In this document: in pieces, positions 46,216-57,450 of the stretch | Layout of the letters: every line of letters begins with the position of its first letter | Numbering within the stretch: the first letter of the stretch is position 1 | NCBI GenBank assembly: GCA_027924645.1 | Contig: BSBN01000809.1 | Span: 47,894,001-47,958,000, forward strand | Length of the DNA: 64,000 bases | Reading direction: 5' to 3' | From: Cunninghamia lanceolata | Taxonomy: Eukaryota > Streptophyta > Pinopsida > Cupressales > Cupressaceae | Notes under the pieces: generated by a model | Told to the model about the DNA's origin: nothing | Database searches by the model: none | Seen by the model: only the letters and a program-made list of their open reading frames with translations | Program-made: the position numbers and the translations under genes

Positions 46216-46965
46216 TGTGACATCCCACTTTTAAGTGACACTCTTTGACACATGTCAGTATCTTAGGAAGTGTGTAAAAAGTTGTAAGAGCATATTGTGT
46301 GTGACATTATAAAATGGAGATTACTTATGATAGATTCTTATTATGTGTAAGAGCATGTAAGAAGGGAGTTGCATTGGAATCTTTATCAACATTATGATAA
46401 GTAAAGAGACATCTTTGAATGAGTTGAATAAGTCAAAATTGGGCATCCAAATTGGGGAGTTACATATGATAGATTCTATGACAAGTTATGACAGCTATAA
46501 GAATATCTTCTAAAAATAGCATGGAAGACCATGACCAACTTGGGAATTAGAATTTGGGTCTTTGTTTTATCCTATGATTTCGTAAAACCACTCATGGTTT
46601 GTGGTTTGGGATTTTCCTATTTACTGGTGCTTGGAAATGGAGTATGGCATGGGTTGTTTGGTTGTTTTGCAAGTATTGTGAGGTTTCTAGAATTGCTCCA
46701 AGTTGTATGTTGGTGATACTCCTATAAGGGCATGTCCTTGAGATTGTATTGTAACTTTTTTTGCTAATAATGTAATTGGCTCATGCTTTGGAGTGTGGGG
46801 TTTTCTCATGAAAGGGTTTTCTCCACATAAACCTTTGTGTTGTGGTATAGTGTTTAAGTTTTATGTGTATTCTTCTTGTAACTATAAAGATCATTTAGTT
46901 TTTACACATACCTCTTCTCATAGATTAGTTTAGGAATTTTTTTCCATATTGTTGCTTCCTTTCAT
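46216..46965 (+). repeat. Probable 5' LTR of a Ty1/copia element
   Basis: It starts TGTGACATCCCAC, a common plant LTR head, and ends just before TCTATTAGAGC (about 46968). That looks like a mutated TGGTATCAGAGC primer site. Copia gag begins right after. The right border is uncertain by a few bases. Confidence 0.45.
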
Positions 46966-46984
46966 TTTCTATTAGAGCTTAATC

Positions 46985-48235
46985 ACCTCAGATTCTAGGT
47001 GTTAGGGACAAGGTTTTTTTTACTAATATGAAATTGAGTGGGAGCCTATGTAGAAGGAGATCTTGTTGTAGGAATAATGGCAAGCACATCAAGAATATAA
47101 ATGAAAATATTCTTGTTGTAGGAATAATGGCAAGCACATCAAGAATAGAAATGAAAATATTCTTAGGCACCAAGTTTCTCAAGATAGAGGATATGGTCAT
47201 GGATAGAGATCTATGGGTTGTAATATCTAGATCCAAACTTGCTACGATGAAATAAGAATTTAGGGACATATTGGATAGAAATGAAAATGGTCTCATTAGA
47301 ATCTATTTGGATAATTCTATATTGTTGAATGTTCATGAAGAAACCACTACTTTGCTTCTTTGGAACAATTTGTGAGAATTTTCTAAACTAAGTCCTTGGT
47401 AAATAAGCTTTCCCTAAGAAACAAGTTGTACACACCAGGATGGAGGATGGTAGTTCTATGGTTGGCCACCCAAATTCTTTTAATATGATTGTAACCCAAT
47501 TGCAATCCATTGGCGTAAAGATAGAGGGGGATGATCTTGGCATGAATTTCCTATGTTAACTACCGGATTCATAAGATTACCTTGTTATGGGCATTAGGAG
47601 CACTACCACCAAGTTTAAAATGGATGAAATGGTGACATCATTACTATTAGAAGAGATGTATAGGAAAGCTTTTGAATTTGCTAAGGAGGCCCTATCTATT
47701 CATAGAAGACAAAAAGAGAAAGGAAAGAAGAAGGATAAGAAGTAACATAAGTGTGGATCCAAAACTTATGGGAGATCCAAATCTTATAGTAAGACCAAGG
47801 ATAAATGTTAGAATTTTGGCAAGCTATGCATTTTAGAAAAAAATACAAGGAGGAGAGAAAGAAGAAGAATTGTTTTGATGATGAGTCTAAGAAGTCCTCC
47901 TAGGATGATGGTGATGCCTTTTTTTAGCCTTGGAAAAACATGCACCAAAAGATGTGTGGTTGATAGAATCTAGTGCTTCCTTCCATATGACCTGACATTA
48001 GGGTTGGTTCTCAAAATATGAAGTATATGGTGTTGGGAAGGTGTACCTTGGAGATGACTCTTCTATGAATATTATTGGCTATGGAAGAGTCTTGATTTGA
48101 CTCTTTGATGGACTAGTGAAGGGGATCAATGGTATACTACATATCCCTAGTTTGTCATGGAACCTACTTTCTATATGTAAGCTTAAAAACTTGAGTATGC
48201 AAGTTGTTTTCTTAAGTGGAGGGTATGATATGGTG
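46985..48235 (+). pseudogene. Ty1/copia gag-protease-GAG_pre remnant
   Basis: The frame is scattered with stops and frameshifts. Recognisable parts: a gag-like segment (47160-47380), a Lys/Glu-rich zone near a former zinc knuckle (about 47700-47880), the copia protease motif at about 47957-47990 where D-S-G-A-S has become E-S-S-A-S before F-H-M-T, and the downstream segment with G-I-L-H-I-P-x-L and N-L-L-S-I (about 48127-48185) typical of GAG_pre-integrase. Integrase and RT are missing after 48235. Confidence 0.75.
47061..47160. repeat. 50-bp tandem duplication
   Basis: 47061-47110 is repeated at 47111-47160 with one mismatch, inside the dead copia gag. Confidence 0.9.
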
Positions 48236-49480
48236 GGAGGTGTCATCAGGGTAAAAATTAGGTTTGAACTCAAAACAACAAGATATCAAACCCTAACTAG
48301 CACAATAGAGTACAAACTAGAATGAAAATCAAAACAAGAAAGCAAATGCAAGTCGAATCTCCATGCTAGATTTGATTTATCTCTATTGCTCTTCTCAACC
48401 TCGCATAGGCATGCAAGATTTCGAAGGATGGTTGTGGGAGGAATGTTGGGTGCTAACTATTTTAGCAGCATAACAATGGCATGAGGATGAATGATGGGAG
48501 GCTCTAATGGCATTTCAACAGCATAAGGTTGCTTGAAACTCAATGCCTTGTGATAATGGCTTATGACAAGATTGATTTATAGGAAGTGACAGATTTGAAT
48601 GAAGGGTTGTGATTGAAAGTTGTCTTATGCTATGTGGACAACTAGGATTGATTAGGTTTTCCCACTCCATGAGGAGTTGTAGTCATGTGACAAGTGTGTG
48701 AAGGAGAATAGGGCTGACCTATTAGTTGGACATGTGAATGATATTAAATGAAAGTTGTACTACCACACATGACTCAATTGAGAGGTGGACAAGTGTTAGA
48801 ATGTGGTGAGAGGTAAGGGAATAATTCAAATATTTTATTTGAATTATTTGAGACATGTGAAAGGGGAATTAATTAAATAAATAAGATTTATTTAATTGTC
48901 TAGGTGATTAGGATCAGATTAGGAGTGGGATTATGCAAGGGACCTAGGACAAAACATTGCAAGAAGTCTCACAAGGTGATGTTGCAAGACATGGACAAAT
49001 ATAGGTGTCTACATTTTTCCCCTCTTTGAGATGATGTTTGAGATGATGAGATTTATGTCAGGTAACATCATTTCAAAGAAGCTAAGGAAATGAGATGATG
49101 ATATGAAGATAGGATGATGATGCCCCCTCAAGAGGATAGGCAGGTTGGACAAACATGGGTAGGCTCTCAAAATGAAAGGGATTTGTAAAGGAAGAAAGAT
49201 AAGGGAATGGATAGAAGAAATGGATGATGTGTTATGCTGCAATGAAGGTGATCAACCATGATGTTTGATATAGCACTAGACATTATGCACCAAGGTATAA
49301 GGACCAAGGTGACATTGTGTTTCATGCCCCAACGTAATACAACCTTGTCTAGATACAACCTATGAATATTAGCTGGGTCTGATTCGGATTTGATACAAAT
49401 GCAAGAAAGAATGATAACACACATAAGAAAGCAAGCAAGCATGCACAAATGATACAAAAACAAACAAAGTATTGCCCCTA
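48236..49480. other. Unassigned repeat-like DNA
   Basis: No coding signal. The stretch around 49005-49060 (a CTACATTTTTCCCCTCTTTGA word followed by GATGATG-rich sequence) looks like retroelement noncoding DNA. Confidence 0.35.
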
Positions 49481-50110
49481 TCAAGTTGTAAACTAATGAT
49501 TAATTGATTGATTGATTGATTGATGATAATGATTGTGTCTAGTTTTAGGAAATGAAACATGTCATCTAAGATGTCTGGTCTAGTTTCAACAATACAACAT
49601 CCTGTATAAGACAATGGATTGATTAATTGACACTAGTGTTGTTGGCCATGCGAGCAACACCAGGGTTTGATTAATTGATTGATTAATTTGGTTTACATCA
49701 AGATTAGGATCAAGACCATTGATGTGATTGGATAATTTGACAAGATTGATTAATTTGATTGATATGGATTAAGGATGACTTGCATTTGAGATTTATTGCT
49801 TGGAATGATTTGAGGATGATTGATTGAAGAATTGAAATGATTGATTTGAAGGATTGATTTGAGTGAAATGGATTGATGAATTGATTGAATTGATTTGATT
49901 TGGATTGACTTGATTGATGTGATTGAAGTGATTGATGGAAGAATTGATTGATTGGATGATGAATTGAGTGATGATTTGAATGAAGTGAATTGGTTTGATT
50001 TGATTTTGATTTGATGGAGTGATTTGATGATTGGATAAAATGAATAATGATGATGAATTGATTTGATGATGTGATTGAATTGATTTTATGGATTGACTTT
50101 ATTGCTTGGG
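49481..50110. repeat. GATT/TTGA-rich low-complexity tract
   Basis: A perfect (TTGA)n run near 49499-49525 grades into about 600 bp of interrupted GATTGA and GATTTGA words. It is probably a decayed microsatellite. Confidence 0.8.
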
Positions 50111-50977
50111 TTTTTTATGAATATGTGATTTTTTTGGATTTTGAATATTTCAATTTTTTTTTGAATTTTTGAAATGTTGTGATTTTTTTGTGATTTTGAC
50201 ATGTTTTGAGATGACATTAGATGACAATGTGGGTAGCCTTTGTGTTAGATACCAATGACAAGGGAAAACCAAATCTAGGTGCAAGGGAATGAATGGGATT
50301 GGATGAATGGATAAAAGGGGTGGGCGATAGTGGATGGAAGGAACATATGCGTAAAAGGGAAAGGATTTGATCTCCAAGGACTATGTCACATAGTAATAAC
50401 ATGCCCCCATTCTAGGTATAATACTTAGGATTTGCATGACAAAGCTTATGACAATAGGATGACGAGAGGGTCATTTGGAAGGGAGGAGGTATATCGAGAG
50501 ATATCAAAAGTATTTGTCAACATTTTGCCCCCATACCTTTATCAAGATCAAAAGGAAGAAGGGAGATGATAAGGAAGGGAAGGTAGAATGGAAATTGTAG
50601 GGTAGGATAGAAAATGATAGGTTTGATGAGACAATGTTCCCCCAAGTGTAAGTGACATAGAAGACTAACCTACACATGATGCCTATTTGCCAGGTTTTTA
50701 TCATGGTACTTATCCAAGGAGCCACCATGGGTGGTTTTCACCATTGGACAAATGGATTTCTCTTTACTTTTTTGAATTTTTTTTGGGATAGGAGAAGGGG
50801 AATATGGATAAGAGGGATTTGATTGTCTAGTTCCATGAAAGGTGATAGTCCCATTAGAGAGGAAAGTCATCGTATGGACCATGCCAAATGTCATTATGCT
50901 CAAGATGTTGGTAAGGGATTGCATGAGAGGGAAATGGATTAGGTAGATAGTGGATTATGATGTGGATTATGTAGGAC
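50111..50977. other. Unassigned, downstream of a minus-strand frame
   Basis: No gene recognised. Sequence style is like the flanks (GGATGATG, CCCCCAT words). Confidence 0.3.
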
Positions 50978-52433
50978 TTATGGAAAAGCATGGACCATAG
51001 GAAGGTGATGGGTGAAATGTGTAGGATAATGGATGAAGGATGGGGAGATGGATGTATGGAAAGGAATCATGACCAACGGTTGCACACACTGTGTTAAGCA
51101 TTGAAGCTTTTGATTGGATGGTGGTTTAGGAATCAATGGTGATGTTTGCTTAGTAGATGGGTGATGTAGTAATTTAGGGATCCACATAGACTTAGGATTT
51201 TTATAATTTTTGCTTTGCTTGTGGGATGGAGGAATTTGGGATTGTTTGGATGTGGATGCCTCTTTTGCTTTGACTTCTTTTTTCTTAGGTACCCAGACCA
51301 TTTTATTTTTGACCTTGTCTTTTGAAGGTATGGGCTTGGATAACTTTTTAGATGGATTTTTCTGAGTTTTTGTATCAAGATGTCCTAAGGCATGAGGATC
51401 CTTAGGATGTTTAGCCTTATAAGTAGAGTGATCCAAATGTTTATTTTTGAATCCCTTGGAATGGGTGGAAGCTTCTTGTTTAGATGATGTGTACATTGAT
51501 TAGTCATGATTAGGAATGTGAGGAGACTTATGGATGATAGGGATATTAGGTGTTGGTAGAAGTGGGGGTAAAGTGGGTGGAGGGATGTTAGGAGTTGTAA
51601 GTAATGGAGGTAAAGTGGGTGGAGAGATGTTAGGAGTTGGAAGTAATGGAGGTAAAGTGGATGGTGGGAGGTGTATGGTCACATGCTTTTGGCATTTGTA
51701 GGATGATGGAGGTGGAATGGCGACATATGTTTTGGGTATATGATAGGATTGGTGATGGAAAGTGGACTTAGGGTGCATGGAGGAAGTACCACCATATTTA
51801 GATTGTTTACCTTGGGGTGTATATCCAAGGACATATGAGCATGGAGGGACTTTGACATGGATGGGCTCCAAAATACCTTGTTCATGAAGGCCTAAGACTT
51901 TACCGTGATAATTCATTTTTTGGAGTATGCGGTTGACAATGGGAATAGGTGTGTTTTGGACACTAGACTTGAGTTCCATATTGGATGGAGAAGGTGAAGT
52001 GGATAATGGTTGTTGTCCTAAGGAGGAACACTCGTGGATGAAGGTGCATAGACCAATAGGATATGATGGTGGATTTCAAATGGGATTGATGGTGGATGTG
52101 GAAGGAACATTAGGATCTTGATTATGCTCATTAGGATCCAAGTTATTGGTTTGATCTTCTATGCTTGCTTGGGAGGCAAGTGTCTCATCATTACAAGTGG
52201 AAGTTGGTGGATCATGGATGGGTGTAGAAGCAAGCTCTTGACCATGTAATGCATAGAGTTGACCAAGAGGATCCACATGGTTTTCTTGATCATAAGTAGC
52301 ATATTGATCATATATGGGAGCTTGGTCATGGATAGGATTAAGGGTCCTAGGGATGGGTTGCATGGAATGGATTTGATCTTGATTTAGACAAAGCACTAAT
52401 GTTTCCTTATGCTTAGGATTATACTCTTGACAT
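50978..52433 (-). pseudogene. Broken minus-strand proline-rich frame with 14-residue repeats
   Basis: One minus-strand frame runs from the edge of the downstream LTR (52433) to 50978. It is broken by TGA at 52076-52078 and TAA at about 51497-51499, with no frameshift. The N-terminal part is rich in Asp/Gln/Pro with Y-D-Q repeats. The middle carries three or more copies of a 14-residue unit with L-P-P-L-L and P-N-I, and the C-terminal part is Lys/Pro/Ser-rich. I do not recognise a family. The 5' end appears cut off by insertion of the LTR at 52434. It could be a retroelement accessory protein. Confidence 0.5.
51567..51692. repeat. 42-bp tandem repeat
   Basis: GGTAAAGTGG recurs at 51567, 51609 and 51651, exactly 42 bp apart, giving the 14-residue protein repeat on the minus strand. 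Confidence 0.85.
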
Positions 52434-53693
52434 TGTAACGTCAGAAAATGTCCCCTTGGGGGCTTTTCCCTCATAAGGTTTAGCTCCTAGGTCTTTAGCA
52501 TGCATTTAGGACATCTTAGTTCATATTTTGGCATCTCGATGGAATGAGACCTAGGTTCCATGGCAAATTGGACCTAGGAGGACCCCTTGAGCTATACCGT
52601 GCCCAAAATAGGGGGGAGGACTTGGGTGCCTACGCCCTAGTCCTGCCCTATTTTGGGGCAGCCCTAATTTCTATCTATTAGTTTGTGACCGTTATTAGGT
52701 CCCTTTGCTAACACGGTAAGTTTGAATTATGAAAACTCTTGGCGAGAGTATTTGTAGTTGCATATATAAGCATGCTTAGGTATTCATTTGTAAACTAGAT
52801 TTCAATTTAGATGATTACAAGCAAGCTATTGTGTTCTCAAGGTGATTCAAGGCTTCTATTATGTTGCAAGAGTAGACTTGTGTGTATTGTGTATTGATAT
52901 TTGTAGATTTGAGCATTAATTTCCTCATGGCATGAAGAGCATCTTCCTCCCATGAGAGTTTCACTACAAGGTGACATAATATTATGTTTTTATCATTGAT
53001 TCCTTTAGTTTTTGCCTCTGCCTCACAAGGAAATGCACTCTTTATCTGACAACGATCTTTAGAGACTTAAGTGTCCTCTGAGGCTTGACTGAGGCAAGCC
53101 TCTAAACACCACAACCCCCAAACCAAGTCTTGTGATTGCAGGTTATAGGTCTCACATTTGGGAAAAGTGGAGTTGCAGGAAGGATTGGCAGGCATCAAGG
53201 ATTCATGATCTGAAGAAAAGCAGAACATAGGAGCACTTCTAGGACTTGGGTGCTCGCTCTAGTGTCCTTTGCATCTGAGTTTTAGGAAACAAAATTTACA
53301 AGGATGATTAGTGTCGGAAGGAGGTCTGAATCTTGTGAGGAAACTCGTACCTTGGACTTGGGTGCTCACTCCAGTGTTCCCAACTATTTTTCTTCAGAAG
53401 TCTAAAAAGAGGTACTCTGTGACTTGGTATTTTACTCCTGTCTGCAAGAGCTTTTTCTGTTATTCGTCAATTTGTTGTCATATTTGCATAATTAGGGTTT
53501 TCATGGTCAATTGGGCATAAGAGAAGGAAAATTGATAATTAAATTCCCTAATCCAAGTTTCCTGACATCTCACAGTGATCTAGGGTATGATAGTGCTTGC
53601 CACTCGACCCTAGATCCTTGAATGTAAAGTGGAGAGGAGGATTTAAACACCTAAACATCTAAAACATTAACAAATCCAATTTTCCACTAAACA
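52434..53693 (+). repeat. 5' LTR of a Ty3/gypsy element (about 1.26 kb)
   Basis: It starts TGTAACGTCAG and ends CACTAAACA, and is followed after TTT by TGGTGAACCC (53697), a primer-site-like sequence. Inside are a TATATAAGCATG near 52763 and a CCCTATTTTGGGGC block. The protease of a Ty3/gypsy element follows downstream. The 3' LTR was not found. Confidence 0.55.
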
Positions 53694-53696
53694 TTT

Positions 53697-53709
53697 TGGT
53701 GAACCCATG
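53697..53709 (+). other. Primer-binding-site-like sequence
   Basis: TGGTGAACCCATG follows the LTR end by three T. The tRNA is not identified. Confidence 0.45.
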
Positions 53710-54339
53710 TTTTTGGACTTAAATTGCAAATTGTTGAGTGTGTGTTTAGATTTAGATTGATTTCATTCATTCATATAGTCACTCATTTTATTGCATGAAG
53801 AAAAATTCAAAAAATTGAAAATTTTGGAAAATTAAAAAAATTTGCATTATTTTGGAAAATTAATAAAAATTGCATTATTTTGCTTACTAAATTGCATCAA
53901 TTCTTTCTAAATTTTCCTAATTCATAATTTTTGCATTAGAACTATTATAAACTACAGAAAAATCCAAAAATTTAGAAATTTGCATTGCATTTTCATTATT
54001 AATTTGCTAGGTTTTTGTGGAAATTTTGACAATTTTATATAACCTAGTAATTCCAAAATCTATGGTTAGTAGGCAAAATCTTTTCTCAGATTTTTCTACT
54101 GATTTTAGAGGCTCATTCAAATTAACATTTGGCAGTAGTCTTGTATTTTAGTGTAAATTTGCATTTTTGCATAGAAAATTTTAACAAAAACTAGCAATTT
54201 TGATGCATTTTCATTAAATTCGCATTAGCATTTTGCATATTCAAGCTTGAAAATCATTTTCAGATCTGAGATTAATTCATTTCCATCAAAAATTAGACTT
54301 CAAAATATTCACATAGCATTTTGTCCCAAGATCTCAAGC

Positions 54340-55060
54340 CTAGGGCTTCGAAAACAATGATTTTCACTAAATTTGGCCTTATTGACTTTACAAACTTGCA
54401 CCATAGGTGTGTTGTGAAAAGTATTTTGGCATTATTTTTCTATTATAAGGGTAATCATTTTCTTCCCCTCATAAAAAGATTCACAACACCCTTTTAATGT
54501 ACTCTTGTAGTGAAAATTTGGTGAAAAACTACACATTTTGACTATTTTTGCCTTAGGGTTTGACCTAGTTTGCACTCCAAGCGTGTTGTGATCAATTTTA
54601 TGGATTAAGGTGACTGATGTTATTGATTTTATTTTCTATACCTCCTAAAATTCCTTAAAACACCCCTATTTCTAGGTCTTGGAGTTAAAAAACCGTGAAA
54701 AATAGCCTATTTTTGCTATATTTTCACTAGGGTTTGACCTTAAGCGGCACTAAAAGTGTGTTGTATTAGATATTTGGCACAAAGTGGCTGTTATTATTGA
54801 TATTATTTTCTTTCCATTATCATTTTCCTCACAAGACCCTTTTTTATGCCCTTTTGCATTGAATTTTGGTGAAAAAAGTGTCTATTCTGACATATTTTCA
54901 CTATAGTTGACTTGGAATTATCTTGGATTTGCATCAAGAGTGTGTTGGGAAGGAAAATATTGCTGTTTTGGACTAATATTAGACATATAAGTTTCTTCCC
55001 TTGACTGAAATCCTTACAACACCTTTTGATTCATTCATTAGCATTGAAAACATATCGAAA
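54340..55060. repeat. Four-copy degenerate tandem repeat, about 177 bp
   Basis: Each unit contains ACACCC..., a GTGAAAAA stretch, CTATTTTTGC or similar, GGGTTTGACC, then a GTGTGTTG word. ACACCC-like starts lie at about 54485, 54659, 54834 and 55016 (spacing 174-182). They sit in the leader between the primer site and the protease, where gag would be expected. Confidence 0.65.
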
Positions 55061-55154
55061 AATCAAGCAGTTTACGCTATTTTTGCTCTTGTCTTTTGCA
55101 CCAATTTTGAAAAGATTTCAAAATATTATTTGACATTTATTTGAGCATATAAAC

Positions 55155-55910
55155 ATGATCTCTAATCACAATAACAATAATAGGTTCCCTTCTAGACCCT
55201 ACATGAAAAGAAAAGCACCTGAACCTGAAATTATCTTTACACGTAATGATAGAACAACTGGAGACAAAGAAGGACCTCTTTACATCACTATGAAAATAAT
55301 GGGAAACCCTATGGATGGAACTCTTATTGATCTTATTTGCATGACTAATGTTGCCACTGAGGAGTTCCTCTTTTCACATCAATTAATGCAAGGTTCTTAT
55401 GACCTCTCGAGCATGATGATTAAGACACATAAGGGAACCTTTATCAAGCCTTTGGGTAAGATATCATTGTTAGTAACACTATCCAAAAAACATGTCAAAC
55501 AATGGTTTGATGTTGTCCCTGTTTTTGACCTCTTTTGCATTAAATTAGGACATCCTTGGCTAAAATAAATGAAATCTATTCCTTCAACAATACAACATTG
55601 TCGAAAATTCCCTCTAGATGGCCGTATGGTTCAGAAGACACATTACAAGTTGAATTACTTTTGGGATAAAACTGAAATACCTAGTCCTCCTACACAAGAA
55701 ACAACAAAATACAAACAACCTGCATATGAAGAGAACTTTAGACCAAAAGGACAAGGTCCCTGTGCTGAGGTTCCTCCCCTGAAATCCTTACAAGGATCGA
55801 GAGATCATTGTCAACAACAAAATATTCCACCGCGACAAGTGAGGTTTGATCCCGATGCTTCATCTTCTAATTTGCAAAAACTTATGAAAGAGCAAGGCCC
55901 TGTCTTATAA
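55155..55910 (+). pseudogene. Ty3/gypsy protease region, catalytically dead
   Basis: One frame with a single TAA at 55566-55568. The fold of the Tat/Athila-type protease is visible (G-T-L-I-D, then E-E-F-L-F, F-x-I-K-L-G-H-P-W-L), but the Asp-Ser/Thr-Gly active site reads D-L-I. It continues into a Pro/Gln-rich linker ending at 55910. RT and integrase are absent. Confidence 0.65.
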
Positions 55911-57450
55911 TAATGTGCTCCCCCCGTGATGTGTTTTATGTTGTTTAGGCCTCCTGGGATGACCTCAGATTCTCTCGTAAGGTCCGGGATACTAGAAGAC
56001 CGCCTCTATTGTGACCTTCTTCTATTGTATCATCATTATTCAATATTGCCTCTCTCTCTGATTTCATCATTGTGTGTTGTGTCTTATGGACATAGCGTCA
56101 TGATTGGTGACTTAGGGGCACCCTCCTACATGACTGTCCCTAAGACATTTATTTCTCCTCTCTTATTTATTGTTTCCCTTCCTCTAATGTTTCCATCTAG
56201 TGGGTGGATGATGATAAAACATTTATACTGATGCAGACTTAGTGTCCCTTTCGAGAGCAATCAAAAAATGGACTTAGTTCCTAATATGACGATGGGGTTG
56301 TATATCTTATTCGATGCTTGGCTAGTGGAAGCACTCGTGCTTTTTGTGTAGTGAATTTCATGATGTTTCTGTCGCATTTACAAACCTTAACAATACTACT
56401 GCTCTGTACACCTTTGTTTGTCTTTGAATCTGGCCTTGGTGGTACTCAATTCAGAGAGCTTTGTGATATAGCCCTACGGTTATCCTCGAACTCTGGATTC
56501 ATTGTATAACCTTGGCTCTTTGTGTGGTTAATCATATGCGTTAACGTTGTTGTTTATCATGATGTTGTAGACACTAACATGTTTCTTGCAAGGATGTGTT
56601 TGTGGGAATATTTGGAGATCATAAAGTACATGTCACCTCTGGGGGGCATGGGCTTTGCGAAAGTCAGTGTTCCCTTGTGTGTTTTCTTCCTACCTTAACA
56701 TGCTTGATATCGATAACTGATATCAACCACCTTAAGGTGGGGGCATATATAAGGTAAGCTGTCTATTGTAGATATTACCTATGTGCTTGTCCTCAGGTGC
56801 AGTCTAAAGACTTGCTCAATGAGTGCATCCTACATCCTGAGTTTGTTTGCAATCAATCAATCAATCATGTAAGCCCTCTACGGAGGCGTGATATCCTGTA
56901 TATCCTTTTTATCTTAAGCCCTCTACGGAGGCGGGGATGGTGTATTTCTCAGAGAAGATTACATCATCTTGTCATTTTCAAAAGTCCTCTGCGGAGGCGG
57001 GGAGCGGTTCTATGACTAACTCAACCCTTAAGCGTGTTTTCAGTGATTGTTGTGGTGAAGCCCAATCATCGGTGTGTTCCTGTAATGTGCCTAAGATGGT
57101 ATTGGACCTAGAAATAGGTACACTCCATCGCTTGTCTGCTATGTTTTCTCCTTGTCTTCAAGTGTGTGTGTTTGGCGTGCTTGTTTTGTATGGCATGTTT
57201 GTTGCCCCATATGCAGTCTAAAGACTTGCTCGATGAGTGCATCCTACATTTTGGGAGGTTTTGTGTGTCTTGTGTGTGTGTTGCCCCATATATGCAGTCT
57301 AAAGACTGGCGTGATGAGTGCTTCTTGCATTATGGAAGGTTTGTTTACTTTCTAGTACTTACATCTACATTTCATATATATGAGAAAAAGAAAATAAAAG
57401 ATATCATTTCTGTCTTCCATATATTAATGTGTCTTGTTTACATTGATTGC
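55911..57450. other. Retroelement-like noncoding DNA with short repeats
   Basis: Contains a purine-rich GGTGGGGGCA (about 56737), the three hairpin repeats at 56875-56997, and three copies of CAGTCTAAAGAC followed by a GATGAGTGC/AATGAGTGC word (about 56802, 57214, 57296). Short frames here are not convincing. Confidence 0.5.
56875..56997. repeat. Three CCTC-UNCG-GAGG hairpin repeats
   Basis: CCTCTACGGAGG at 56875-56886 and 56920-56931, and CCTCTGCGGAGG at 56986-56997, each followed by CG and preceded by AAGCC or AAGT. The loops TACG and TGCG closed by C-G are of the extra-stable UNCG type if transcribed. The third copy changes only the variable loop base. Confidence 0.7.

Noticed and set aside
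54340..55060. CRISPR-like array
   Set aside because: Units are contiguous, degenerate and about 177 bp, without spacers; this is plant nuclear DNA.
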